Below are positions 9,531 to 20,600 of a stretch of DNA of 64,000 bases, one piece after another (position 1 is the stretch's first letter; each line of letters opens with the position of its first letter). The notes beneath the pieces were generated by a model that saw only the letters and a list, made by a program, of their open reading frames with translations, did not search any database and was not told where the DNA came from. The DNA is from a virus. The translations under genes were made by a program, and so were the position numbers. Location of the stretch: positions 1 through 64,000 of the IMG/VR virus record IMGVR_UViG_3300025137_000026. The stretch is one strand, 5' to 3'.

Positions 9531-11615
9531 ATGGAATTTGGAAAACAACCTAAAAACAAAATAACAGGAGTGCCTGCAAATAATGGCATACTTAAGACTG
9601 AGTTTAATAACTTAGCTAATGCAGCAAGTAGCGTGAACCAATCAGGCAACAATGATAGTGTCACTTCTCTTCCATCCGCTGGGGCGTTTGATTATACTAC
9701 ACCTACACCTACTCAGACGAATTTCAATGCTGCAAATACAGGCAGTACAGATTTCACTGCAACAGACTTGAGTACTGGAATATATGGAGCTACAAGACTC
9801 TCCACTCAAGAAGATGTAAATAGTGGTCTTGCAACAGCAGTAGGTCAACAGATAGGCAATACGGTCAGTCTCCCACAGGCAGAAGGTGCAGTGCTTGGTG
9901 AGGTTCTAAAAGATGGTGATACTGCATACGACATGAAGATAGGTGCTATTGATGACAAGTATGCTAACTTGACAGGCGCTGCAGATGACTTAGCAAATTC
10001 AAGAATTGATGTTCTTAATGAGCAGAATGAAGATGCAGTAACAGCAACCAATACACTTATTGATGCAAGTGATACAAAGTTTAATTCAATTGAAGCTGCT
10101 TCCGAGAGCTTAACAGATGCTGCTCAAGCTTCTAGTACTGAAACTTTTAATAACACAAAAGCTGCCAAGGATTTGCTTGATGCTGAGAATGTAGCCGGAA
10201 AGATAGGGATAGACAATGCTGCTAATTCAGCAACAAATATTGCTACTAGTGCAGCACAGGGTCAATTTGATAAGACTGAAGCTGCATCTGCTGCATTATC
10301 TCAGGCAGAATATGATGCCAACCGAGCTAAGTATCAGAATGTAACAGATGCACTACGAGCAGATCGTCTTGGAGCGATGCGTCGTGGAGAATCAACCACT
10401 ACAGGGACTGGAGACAGAATGAGATTAGAAGCTGAAATGAATGCAGCTAGGGAGTATTCTAATCTAGATAATGCTAGTAGGGTTGCAGAAGCTAACAGGA
10501 CTTTAGCTAATACATCTAAGCTAGGTCAACAAGAGACGGATGCTACTACAAACATATTAGCTAAGAACACCCTAGAAAGTGCTGATGATTTTAATAAGCA
10601 GTCTATGTCAAATGTAAATCTTTTAGCCAATGCAACGATAATGAATAATCAATCTAAGCATATTACTGATCAGGCACAGAGGACGTTACAAAACACCGCA
10701 GCAAATCAATCAGAGGTAGCAGAGGCAAAGAAAATTTTATCAGATACTCAGTACGCAAGTAATGTTGCCAAGGCAAATCTTGTATCAAAGCAAGAGGTAT
10801 TTTCTTTCCTTAGAGAACGAGAAGAAGAGTCAATTGCTGCAGCCGATGAGCTAGCAAACATAACTCAATCCACTCAAGAGCAAACTTTGCCAGCAGTTAA
10901 GTTGGCAGAGCTTATTATTGAGCAAGCCATTGATGAAGGAAACCTTGAGGTTGAGACTGCCGAAGAAAGATACGAAGCTAAGATAGAAAAAGCAAAGGAG
11001 TTACTAAGTAATCCTAGCTTAATGCAAGTCATGGCAGAGGAGATGGATGGCAACTTACTGCGCTTGGGTGCAGAGTATGATTCAACTCAGCAGATGTTCT
11101 TGAACCGTATTAACAACCTTAAGAATATCCCTGGATTAGTTGATACTATTATCAATTCTGTTTCCGATAGCGTTTTTGCACAATACGAAGCAGAGTACGG
11201 AGAGTATGGCGCTATTTGGTTGGCAGGCTTTGAAATGGGACACGTAGATGCAGATGGAAAAGTCATACCTAAGAACACCTACGCAGAGAAAACGGTTGGA
11301 AGCTCAACTGAAGCTGCAGCTAGCGAGGCAACAAACATCCCAGGAGGTGACCCTGAGCCTCCTGTTGGTGCTGATGTTACTCTTAAGGATGGAACATTAG
11401 GTGTTAATATTGATGCATGCTGGGTGGCCCGTGAAGTGTATGGCATCAATAATTCGGCATGGATGGCATTCAGATTCTGGATGCTTAATAAATCGCCATC
11501 GTGGTTTAAAGCAACTTACTTGAGGTACGGAGAACGATTTGCACGTTTCATATCTGATAAGCCAAGATTGAAGTCACTCATTCGCACATGGATGGATTCG
11601 AAAATAGGAGGATAA
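9531..11615 (+). CDS. Ala/Asn-rich helical virion protein with CWVAREVYG-type C-terminus
   Basis: A 694-aa protein. Residues about 90-520 are Ala, Asn, Thr, Asp and Gln-rich and strongly helical, suggesting a long coiled or fibrous internal virion protein. The last 75 residues form a distinct compact domain with a single early Cys (CWVAREVYG), a Trp-rich stretch and a basic KPRLKSLIRTWMDSKI end; similar C-terminal domains occur in phage internal proteins, by recollection. An AGGAGG-type site precedes the next gene at once, so the genes are co-translated. Exact function unknown. Confidence 0.5.
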   Translation: MEFGKQPKNKITGVPANNGILKTEFNNLANAASSVNQSGNNDSVTSLPSAGAFDYTTPTPTQTNFNAANTGSTDFTATDLSTGIYGATRLSTQEDVNSGLATAVGQQIGNTVSLPQAEGAVLGEVLKDGDTAYDMKIGAIDDKYANLTGAADDLANSRIDVLNEQNEDAVTATNTLIDASDTKFNSIEAASESLTDAAQASSTETFNNTKAAKDLLDAENVAGKIGIDNAANSATNIATSAAQGQFDKTEAASAALSQAEYDANRAKYQNVTDALRADRLGAMRRGESTTTGTGDRMRLEAEMNAAREYSNLDNASRVAEANRTLANTSKLGQQETDATTNILAKNTLESADDFNKQSMSNVNLLANATIMNNQSKHITDQAQRTLQNTAANQSEVAEAKKILSDTQYASNVAKANLVSKQEVFSFLREREEESIAAADELANITQSTQEQTLPAVKLAELIIEQAIDEGNLEVETAEERYEAKIEKAKELLSNPSLMQVMAEEMDGNLLRLGAEYDSTQQMFLNRINNLKNIPGLVDTIINSVSDSVFAQYEAEYGEYGAIWLAGFEMGHVDADGKVIPKNTYAEKTVGSSTEAAASEATNIPGGDPEPPVGADVTLKDGTLGVNIDACWVAREVYGINNSAWMAFRFWMLNKSPSWFKATYLRYGERFARFISDKPRLKSLIRTWMDSKIGG

Positions 11616-11618
11616 ATC

Positions 11619-13973
11619 ATGATTAATACAAAACAAGTTGATATAACTCCTGCTAGAAGAGAGTCTCAGATGATTAGACCTTCATCTAATTTGATGAGTG
11701 GTAAGTCACCTAATACCTCAACTCAATGGGCAAGCCCAAATGTCATTAGTCCAGACTCAGGCGTTTATAATAGGGTCAATAAAGTTAAGCAAGATAGGCT
11801 TGATAGAAGCCGAGAGCTTGAAGATGCAGAAAGAATAAGAGGTCAGGTATTAGAGGACAATGCAGTTAAGAGGAACCAGCAGATTGAAGATTTAGATCGT
11901 AAGCGGATCGAGACTATTTCAGACACAGAATTGGATTATGAGAGAGGCAGAGAAGGTAGGGAATTTACAAGAAGAAAGAACAAAGAATATTTCAAAACTC
12001 TAGAGAGGGATAGGGCAAAGCAGAACAAGGATAATAAGCAGCTTAAAGATAAAATGCTAATTAATGCCAAGATTGCTTATGCTAAAGTGCTAGATCAAGA
12101 AAAACAGGGTGCCACAGATGATGAACTCAGAGAGGGGCTTGAGCAACAAAGGCAGGATCTAGCTAAGCAAAGAGAGTCTAATAAAAAAACTTTCATAGTA
12201 AATGTAATGTCGAGTGTGGGCATGACTATGGAAGGGGACGATGATGAATCTATAGATAAAATTAATAGCATTGTTGCATCTGAATTCCCTGGTAAGGTTT
12301 GGGAAGACCTAGTTACTTATGAACATAAATTTAGGGTTGCAAATAAACTAGCTTCTATGGCTGGTGACGGAGCAATAAGAGTGTCTGGTATAGAGGATAT
12401 GATTAATAATCAATCTGCCCAGACGGCTGAAATTCAAAAAAGCTTAAATGAAAGCATAGAGTCCTATGATAGTATGCTTCTTGAAATTCGTTCTAAATCA
12501 ATTTCCTCTAATTCAGTTTCAGGCCTGAAGGATATGTACAAGAATAGAATAATAGAACTTGGAGGAAATATAGACCAGTTCATGGCAGAGGGAGAAGATG
12601 AGAATGGAGATGAGCCTAAAGAGAAACCTGAAGAGCCTTCTAGTTCTGATCCTTTCTATGATAATTTTGCGAGTAAAGATGAGCAAGGTAAGATGGACAT
12701 ATCTCAAGCTAGGCAGAATGTAGAAGATATTGAGAAAGACCGCAGTTCTATTACGGGTAGTGTAACACAATCTATTTCTGATGGTGCATCTAATCTAAAT
12801 GAGGGAATTAAAAATGCCGGAGGTTATGGAAAAGTTGCAAAGGAAGGGCTTGTAACCATGGCAGAGAATCCTGGGGCAACTATTGCAGGAGGTTATTTAG
12901 CCAAGGAGGGTGTGGAAGGAGCAATAAAAGGTGGTAAATCCATGGTTGCATCTAATAACTCCGCAAAGAAAGCCGAGAAGATTCTAGAAATGATTGAGGC
13001 TGATGACTTCTTTAAGAATTATGATAAGGATTTCTTGAGTAAGAATGGTGTTAAGCCCTACCCCAAGCCCAAGCCCACAGTTACAGGTATGGGTGGAGCA
13101 GGAGTCAAAGAATATGTGGAATGGAAACAAGGATTCGATAAGCACATTGATGCTGAGGTTGCATCAAAGACGAAGACGTTTATTGGGAGGACTAGAAAGC
13201 TTCTTGATAAAGCTAGGGGAAATAAATTACTTAAAACCTTAGGTCTTATTGGAGTTGGTGCAGAAGTTATAAGTATTGGTAAGGATGCATTTCAGGCTCT
13301 TGGCTTTTATGTCCCTGACGAACTCAAGGCCGCCCAGCACGAACTTTACAAGTTACAGCAATTTCAGAAATCTAATGAGGAGAAAAGCAAGGCACTTGGG
13401 GAAATGCTCATTGAGGCTTCCGAGGATGATAATTCTACGGAGGTTGATAGCAATGCTACCCAAGTTGATGTTAACTCAGGGGCTAACTTAATTAAACCCG
13501 AAGTAAATGCTACTGCACCTATGGTTGAATCCAATGCTACAGCACCCATGCCCGAAGCTAATGCTACTGCACCTATGGTTGAATCCAATGCTACAGCACC
13601 CATGCCCGAAGCTAATGCTACTGCACCTATGGTTGAAGCCAATGCTACAGCACCAAGTGCTAGTGTAATTAAGCCTGAGCAACCAATTGCACCTACTTCT
13701 ATGCCATCGAGAGATAATGCTTCCGATCAACCGCAACCCGACATAGTTACTTCACAGATGTCTACGATGCTTGGTCAGCAGTTTGATTCTAATAAGATTA
13801 GAATTAATGATTTTAAGAGCAATGGTAGAGATTATGGATTTGGATATTTTGATGAGTCTGGTAGTTCCTACTATACTGGTATGGTTTCTCCCGATGGAAA
13901 AATTATTAGTCTCAAGAGGATTCCGATTGATGAGTACGGTAGACCTAGTTCAGAGCATGAGAAATTGTTATGA
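11619..13973 (+). CDS. Large coiled-coil protein with NATAP tandem repeats
   Basis: A 784-aa protein starting 3 bp after its neighbour. Residues 45-200 are highly charged coiled coil (Arg, Glu, Lys, Asp). A Gly/Ala-rich, possibly membrane-active region lies near 395-450. Residues about 625-685 consist of tandem ATAPMVESN / ATAPMPEAN units, a Pro/Ala linker. The final 75 residues look globular. Position between other large virion-type genes suggests an internal capsid or ejection protein (inference). Confidence 0.5.
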   Translation: MINTKQVDITPARRESQMIRPSSNLMSGKSPNTSTQWASPNVISPDSGVYNRVNKVKQDRLDRSRELEDAERIRGQVLEDNAVKRNQQIEDLDRKRIETISDTELDYERGREGREFTRRKNKEYFKTLERDRAKQNKDNKQLKDKMLINAKIAYAKVLDQEKQGATDDELREGLEQQRQDLAKQRESNKKTFIVNVMSSVGMTMEGDDDESIDKINSIVASEFPGKVWEDLVTYEHKFRVANKLASMAGDGAIRVSGIEDMINNQSAQTAEIQKSLNESIESYDSMLLEIRSKSISSNSVSGLKDMYKNRIIELGGNIDQFMAEGEDENGDEPKEKPEEPSSSDPFYDNFASKDEQGKMDISQARQNVEDIEKDRSSITGSVTQSISDGASNLNEGIKNAGGYGKVAKEGLVTMAENPGATIAGGYLAKEGVEGAIKGGKSMVASNNSAKKAEKILEMIEADDFFKNYDKDFLSKNGVKPYPKPKPTVTGMGGAGVKEYVEWKQGFDKHIDAEVASKTKTFIGRTRKLLDKARGNKLLKTLGLIGVGAEVISIGKDAFQALGFYVPDELKAAQHELYKLQQFQKSNEEKSKALGEMLIEASEDDNSTEVDSNATQVDVNSGANLIKPEVNATAPMVESNATAPMPEANATAPMVESNATAPMPEANATAPMVEANATAPSASVIKPEQPIAPTSMPSRDNASDQPQPDIVTSQMSTMLGQQFDSNKIRINDFKSNGRDYGFGYFDESGSSYYTGMVSPDGKIISLKRIPIDEYGRPSSEHEKLL
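13504..13659 (+). repeat. 60-bp in-frame tandem repeat (NATAPM linker)
   Basis: About two and a half copies of a 60-bp unit, each made of two diverged 30-bp halves (AATGCTACTGCACCTATGGT and AATGCTACAGCACCCATGCC as half-unit starts). It encodes alternating ATAPMVESN and ATAPMPEAN. The high identity between 60-bp units points to recent slippage or unequal recombination, so length variation between relatives is expected. Confidence 0.85.
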
Positions 13974-14593
13974 ATGAAGCCGGAGGCATGTCCTTTGAGG
14001 ACTATATGAGTAAGCGCCCAGTTTCTGTTGATTCAGAATCGAACGCTACAGAAGAGATTGACTATAAGCAATTAGGAGAGCAAATGGTGCAATCTGCTAA
14101 TGAGCGTTTAGCTCTTCTGGAAGAGCCTCTTACTACTGCTACTGAGGTATCACAAGAGCAAGGTGCTGAAAGCTTATCCAATAACATGGACACTTTATTT
14201 GGTTCAGGTATAAGCGGAATGGGTGCTACAGCACTTGGTGCTAATCCAGTAGGGGTGACAATGGCAAGCCTTGCTTATCCAATGCATAAGACTGGGACTC
14301 AAGTTATGGAAGAAGAAGGTATACCTCGATCTAGACCATACGATGAAAGCATAGATGGTATACCGTTAAATGACGTCGGTATTCCAATTGATATTGGGCG
14401 TCCAGTTAAGGCATTTAATGACATGATTAGACCAACTGCTATTGGGACAATAGAAACCATGAAGGGGTTGGGAGAAATGGTAATGCCAGAAGGCTCACCA
14501 GATACTTTTAATTCATCTGCTGAAAGAGAGGATTATTATAGATCAGATTCAGCATCAACATCACCGTCAGAATTAATTAGGTCTAAAAACTGA
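13970..14593 (+). CDS. Hypothetical virion-region protein (207 aa)
   Basis: The start overlaps the previous stop (ATGA). An acidic N-terminus leads to a Gly/Ala-rich stretch near residues 80-105 (GISGMGATALGANPVGVTMA) that could insert in membrane, then a polar C-terminus. No family is recognised. It is the last gene before a 40-bp gap holding a palindromic promoter-like motif. Confidence 0.5.
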   Translation: MNEAGGMSFEDYMSKRPVSVDSESNATEEIDYKQLGEQMVQSANERLALLEEPLTTATEVSQEQGAESLSNNMDTLFGSGISGMGATALGANPVGVTMASLAYPMHKTGTQVMEEEGIPRSRPYDESIDGIPLNDVGIPIDIGRPVKAFNDMIRPTAIGTIETMKGLGEMVMPEGSPDTFNSSAEREDYYRSDSASTSPSELIRSKN

Positions 14594-14600
14594 TAATCTT

Positions 14601-14632
14601 TACAACCTAAATATTTAGGTTACAATGTAACT
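14601..14632 (+). promoter_or_regulatory. Perfect palindrome AACCTAAATATTTAGGTT before the giant gene
   Basis: Positions 14604-14621 form a perfect 18-bp palindrome (AACCTAAAT / ATTTAGGTT), followed by GTTACAATGTAAC at 14619-14631, itself palindromic, and the ATG at 14633. It is the most symmetrical member of the GTAACCTAA family and lies in the only intergenic gap of the virion operon. Confidence 0.6.
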
Positions 14633-17600
14633 ATGCCAAGTGTAGCCGTATCTAGTTATAGGGAGTTCTTAAGGAATAATGGACAGGTTGATAAAGCTGA
14701 TAATTATTCTGATGGTGACTTAGCTTTAGAGCTTAAGCAACAGATTGAGCAAAGAGGTTGGAACATAGAGGAGTTTGCAGCAGGTCGTGGTGACACCGAG
14801 CTTGTTCCTTTAATCAAGGAAGCCTATGGCGCAAATAAGACATACTCAGGTATTCTAGATGCCCCTGCACAGCAGTACTACACAAAGAAGCAAGGCTTCA
14901 AACAGGGTGCAGCAGCTGGATTAGGTGCTATCGGGATGGATGAAACTGAGCGTGACTTAATGAGGTCTGCTCAGAGGGATGCTAGAAAGGGAGCTAGGGC
15001 TGGAAGAGAGATATTCGATGATTACACATTGATCGATAGTTTTGAAGACTTACTTAAGTATGTCGGGCAAGGTGCTACTAGGTCTATTGTAGACATCGTT
15101 CCTTCTATGGTAACTGCCGTTGCGGGTAGGGGGGTAGGTTCAAAAATTCAAAAGACTTTAGAGAAGACGGATAAACTTTCAGACCTTAAAAAGAAAGCCG
15201 AGAAATATCTTGGTGAAGACTACGGAGCAAAGGCTGGAATGGGAGCAGGGGCATTGGGTTCTTCAGCATTGGAGAATACGGGTCATGTTTACGGTGACCT
15301 TTATGAGTACACCAAACTTGACCCGACAGATAAAGACTACTTGTCTCCGGCTGAGGCAAGAGCGTTATCAATGTTTGCAGGTGGTGTATCAGGCGCACTT
15401 GATTCGGCATTACCAGTATTCCTTTTAGGGAAACTAAGTAAGTCAATCGGCAAAGATGCAGCTCAACAAGAGGTGGGTAAGTTATTTAAGTCATTACCAG
15501 ATGGTATGGTATTTCTTGCACAAGGTGCAGGTGGTGAGGGTATAACTGAGGCACTACAAGAGGTGGTGCAGATGGCTACCGTTAAGTACCACACTGGAGA
15601 AGAGTGGAATCAGAAGGACTGGGAAAGGATGATCAATGGTGGTCTTCTTGGTGCAATTGGTGGTGGAACGGTTACAGCTGCGACTGGTGGGGTGGCAAGA
15701 TTACTCCAGCCTGGGCAACCGAATGAGGATGCAGAACTTTCAGATGCACCACTTGAGCAGAGTACTCAAGAGCGAATTGATATTCGCAATAGGTTCGAGG
15801 AGAAGAAGCTCAATAAGTTAACTGAAGAGGGATTAGGTACTTTAGTCACACAGCGTGGATCGAAGCGATCTGCCCGAGTTCTTTCTGTAGATAATAAGGC
15901 TAAGGTTGCTGTCGTTGAATATGCCAATGGTAACACTGAGAAGATTAATGTAACTGAGCTTACTATATTAGAGGGTAAGACTAAGTTAATTAAGCCCGAG
16001 GATTTAAAGGCTATGTCCGATGAAAGGCTTGAGGACTTGAAAGCTCTAAAGCCAGCAATGGTTCAGGACATTGAAGCTGAGCAAGAGTCTAGGAAAGAAG
16101 AGGTTGATGACGATACTATCCAAACACAGACCACACAGCTTGAAGTCAAAGCAACTAAAGATGGTCAGCTTATAGTAAATGATTTATCTAGTCGTGAGCG
16201 TGTATACTCTGCAACTTTTCGGGAAGAGGATGGAGTTCTTTATATCGAGAACGAGGCTGTAGATGCCCCTACTGACCAACGTAAGCAACAATCTCAAGAC
16301 ATACTTTATAGGCAAGCTAGGAAGAAGGCTCAGGATGAAGGGCTTATTTTAAGCTTGGGTGGCAAGGTTGAGTTCCCTGTCCCAAGTTTTGATGCAATGG
16401 ACTTTGGTGATATGTATACCGAATTTGCTAAAGCTATTCAGGTTATCAATTCTCTTGAAGATGGAAGTGATGCACAGAATGCTGTAGTAGATGCATACAG
16501 ACCATTAATGCAGAGAATGCATACTGAAGGCTTGCTTGAGACTGATGGCGGGGCATCGCATCGAATGCTTGATAGCGTTGAGACAAAGAAGAATAACAGT
16601 GCTTTTCTAAAGAATAATCCTGTGCTTGCAAGGACTCTAGGACATCAGATTTTTACTGATATTGAAGCGGAAATAGAAAACTATGTTGATACACTTTCGC
16701 AGGAGCAAATAAACGAGGGTCAAATACAGAAGGATGCAAAAGCAATTGCTGATTTATATGTTGAGGAAATAGATGGGCTAAGTACTACTGATGCCCTTAC
16801 TCTTGCAAGGGCTGCTACTAAGAAATTTGCCGAGCAACATCTTCAGGATGGTCAGTGGAAGACCGAGACTAATTTTGATATACAGACGAGAGAGGATGAG
16901 AAGAAGGCAGAGGAGAATAAAAGACTTCAGACTGCTAAAGATAACTTTGATGAACATGAGCCTGAGGTTGGTAAGTTTGTACGACTAGATAAGGATGATA
17001 AAACTAAGTTCGTCCGAATTACCTCAGTGGATCCTGATACTAATTCTTTTAAGACTGAGGAGACTGGAGACAATTCTGTTTCTGCCTCAGCGATCATCAA
17101 GATTGATACGAGAAGGGGGTTAAGGATCGGAGATTTTAATGCCATCCAAAAACAGGATGGTAGCATAACTACAAAGCTGACCGTATATGGTAATGATACT
17201 GAGAACAAAAAGGGTAGACAGGGAGTTGAGCTTTCAGTCACTGAGGATGGTAAGGTTACTCATGTCAAGTATGGCGAGAAGACTATTGCTATTGATGAGG
17301 ACAAGAACCTCACCTTGGAATCTGATAATTTAAAGTCTGAGATTGGGAATCTTGTACTCGAAGAAAAGAAAGTAAAAACTCCAAGAACCAAGACAATATT
17401 TATTGCTCCAGGTATTGCTAAGAAGGGTGACAAGATTCTCATAAAGCCAATTAAGATAGCAAAATCTAACGGAGCAAAGGGTGGTTTTGAAGTAAAGCCA
17501 TTGCTTGATACCAATGGAGAGGTGGAGGGCTTCACTGAGGGTGAGGATGTATTTGCATTTGATAAGCCAGTACAGCCATCTGAGTGGATAGAAGCTGCAC

Positions 17601-20600
17601 GTTCAAAGCTAGCAGGGGAGGGCAAATTCAAGACTATTCCCACTCTTACAGCGGAGGAAAAGAAAGCAAGGGCAGAGGCAGAAGCAAATCCTAGTAATGT
17701 TCTTTCTTTCTTTAGTCGGCAGAAGAAGAAGTTAATTCCTTCTACGGAAATAATTGAAATCCCTGAGGGTGGTATCAAGGATTTTGATACTGCAAATAAG
17801 TTTATCAATAGCATTGATCTTGGAAAATCAGGTTCCACAACATCCAAAAAAGCTTTAGTACTTAGGTATTTCAAGGAAGGTGAAACTGAGAATCCGGTCT
17901 ACCTTGTGAGAACTATAACTGCCCCCACCGATGCAGATGGTAATAAGGGTAGAACAATAGTAGGGATGACCACTCATGCTAGTGGCAAGAATAAGAGTAA
18001 AAGGAAGATAACACCCTTAAGTTCTACGAAAGGTGGACTTGATTTAACAGATGAGAACTTCCAGGAACACTTCGATGATGATACCGATCTAGCTAGGCTT
18101 GAGATAGTAGAACTCCTTTCCTTCAGTGAGGAAGCCCGAGTGGAAGCAAACTTTGAATCCGAAGAAGCTTACAAGCAAGCCATAGAGCAGACAACTGATT
18201 ACGAATTTATCCGATCCAAGACTACCAAAGAGGTACAAGACTTCGTTAAACAGGGTAGTGACCGAGCAAAGCGAATTGAGTCATTGGTCATGGACGGAGA
18301 TAAGTTCAATCCATTACTGAATATTTATGGCCCTGACATTAATGCTGGAGTATTAAGCGACCTCAAGAAGGATATAAAGGATAGAGCTAGTAAGTCATCC
18401 GATAAGGATATAAAGGAGCTTGGTAAGAAGATTTCAAAATCTGAGCAAATCAGAATCGTTGACTTAGATGCTTTTATTACCCACATACAAGTAGGTGATA
18501 AAGGTGAAGTTACCCATGGGTTAGATGTTCTGACTCCCAAGGAGGGATACTATAATCAAGTAAAGGAAGCCTTAGAGAATTACCGAACAAAAGATGGTAA
18601 GGTTCAGAAGAGCGAGTCTAAGAAGAAAGCTAGCGCACAAGGGGGGGCAACTAACGTAGATCAAGTTAGTGAAAGCGGTATGCAGGGAGAGTCATCCATT
18701 CAGGGTTTGAGTCCAGTAGATATTTTAGCCCTCAAGGAAAATATAGAATCGAGAGAGAAAGATGAGGAGGAGACACCTGAAGTAGAGGAAGAAGAACCAT
18801 GGCATGACCCCATGGACTTACAGCAAGATGGTAGAGTATTTTATCCGAATGGAGATAGAGCCGAAAGCCCTGTTCATAAAGTTAATATAAATGGAAAAGA
18901 TACTTATGTTACTTCGGTCATTGAGATGGATGGAAGTAAGACATGGTATAGGTATGGGGATAAAGATGGAAACAATGGTAAAGTATATGCTCCTGCTTCT
19001 GACTATCCAGTACAGGCAGGAACCAAAAAGGAACTCATTCAAGAATTAGAAAAGGAAGAAGCACCTGTTAAGGAATCTGATGAGCTTACAGATACAGAAA
19101 GATTATTTAAAGATGAATCTTTCAATCTTGATGGCTTAAGTAGTCCCGATTTTAAATCAAGTGATACTTCTGAGGGGTCAGCAACTAACGAAGTTAATGA
19201 AGAAGCAGTTGAATTCGCAGAGGGAATACTTACGGCAAAAGGAATCAGTGAAGCAGATAAAGAAAGGTTAAAAGATAAAATAGCACTACATAAAGATGGT
19301 GCAGGCGTAGATGGCAATTCTCTGTACGCTACTGCCATGGATGTTTTTAATAACACTGAATCTAATAAACTGCTAGAATCAGTAGGTGAAATTGCACATA
19401 CAGAAGCTGCCTTAGAGGGAGAAATCCAAAGACATATTGATGAGCCTAAGAACCCGAGGTTAAAGAAGAATCCATTATCGCAAGAACTTCAGCAAGAGAA
19501 TGAACAAGCCGTCACTGGATTCCTAGATGGCATGAAGGTGGATGGTGAGCCAGTTAGGTTATCAGCACTTATTAATAGAATGATTCAAGGCATGGACGGA
19601 TCAACTGAGTTGTCCGGCGCTATCCTTGATATGGCACAGACCTTACTTGCTCATCCATTTGCAAAGAAATTAAAGGTAGAGTTTAGATCCTGGGATAACT
19701 TTAAGCATGGTATTCAGAATGATGGTAATAATGGCAAACTTACCCGAGCTTATGTTCGAGGTGATACTATTGTTATGGGGCCATCTTTTAAGTTACAAGC
19801 TGACTCCGACCTTAATGCAATGGAATCATTACAGATTACATTTATGGAAGAGGTTGCCCACAGGGTTTTGGGTACTGCTGTAGAGGCTGGCATCCAAGCT
19901 AAGCGTAAGGGTAAGCTACCTCGAGGTGTGGCTAAGATTATGTCCCTAAAGCAAGCGACTAAGTTCTATGATGAGACTAAGGAACTCATGGACTGGTTGA
20001 GGACAAAAACCGATGGCAAATACTACCATGGACTATTGAATCAGCACGAGTTCTGGGCAAACTTTGCAACCAATCCCGAGTTTAGAAAGTTCTTGAATCA
20101 GCCTATGCCTCAACAGATGAGGCGTAAGTTTAACTCTAGGTTCGAGAGGGTAATAGATTGGATATTAGACTTAGCTAGTAAGTTATTTGATGTAGACTTT
20201 ACTCTGAATCGCACAGCATCCACTGAGATTCGTAAACGCTATCGTACGCTATTACGTACAAGTGATAAGATGGCAGCTAATGATATAGACTTAATGTCAC
20301 AGAGTCAGAATAAGCTTTATTACAGAGGTGACTCAGCTAACCGAACAGACTCAAATGGATTAATAGTTTTTACGGAAAATGAGTTTGATGCACAAGGATA
20401 TGCTGCTCAAGGGATGGCAGATGAGGATGCAAGTGATGTTGAGCTAGAAGAAATGGCTGATAAAGCAGAGGCTAATACTCAAGCATTCAATTTGAATGTG
20501 AAAAACACTTTGGATTTAACTAAGGGCGTAGAAGGATGGAAAGTACTGCAAAGTCTTGATGATAAAGGTGACCGTAATGTTGGTAATATTCTTAATAAGG

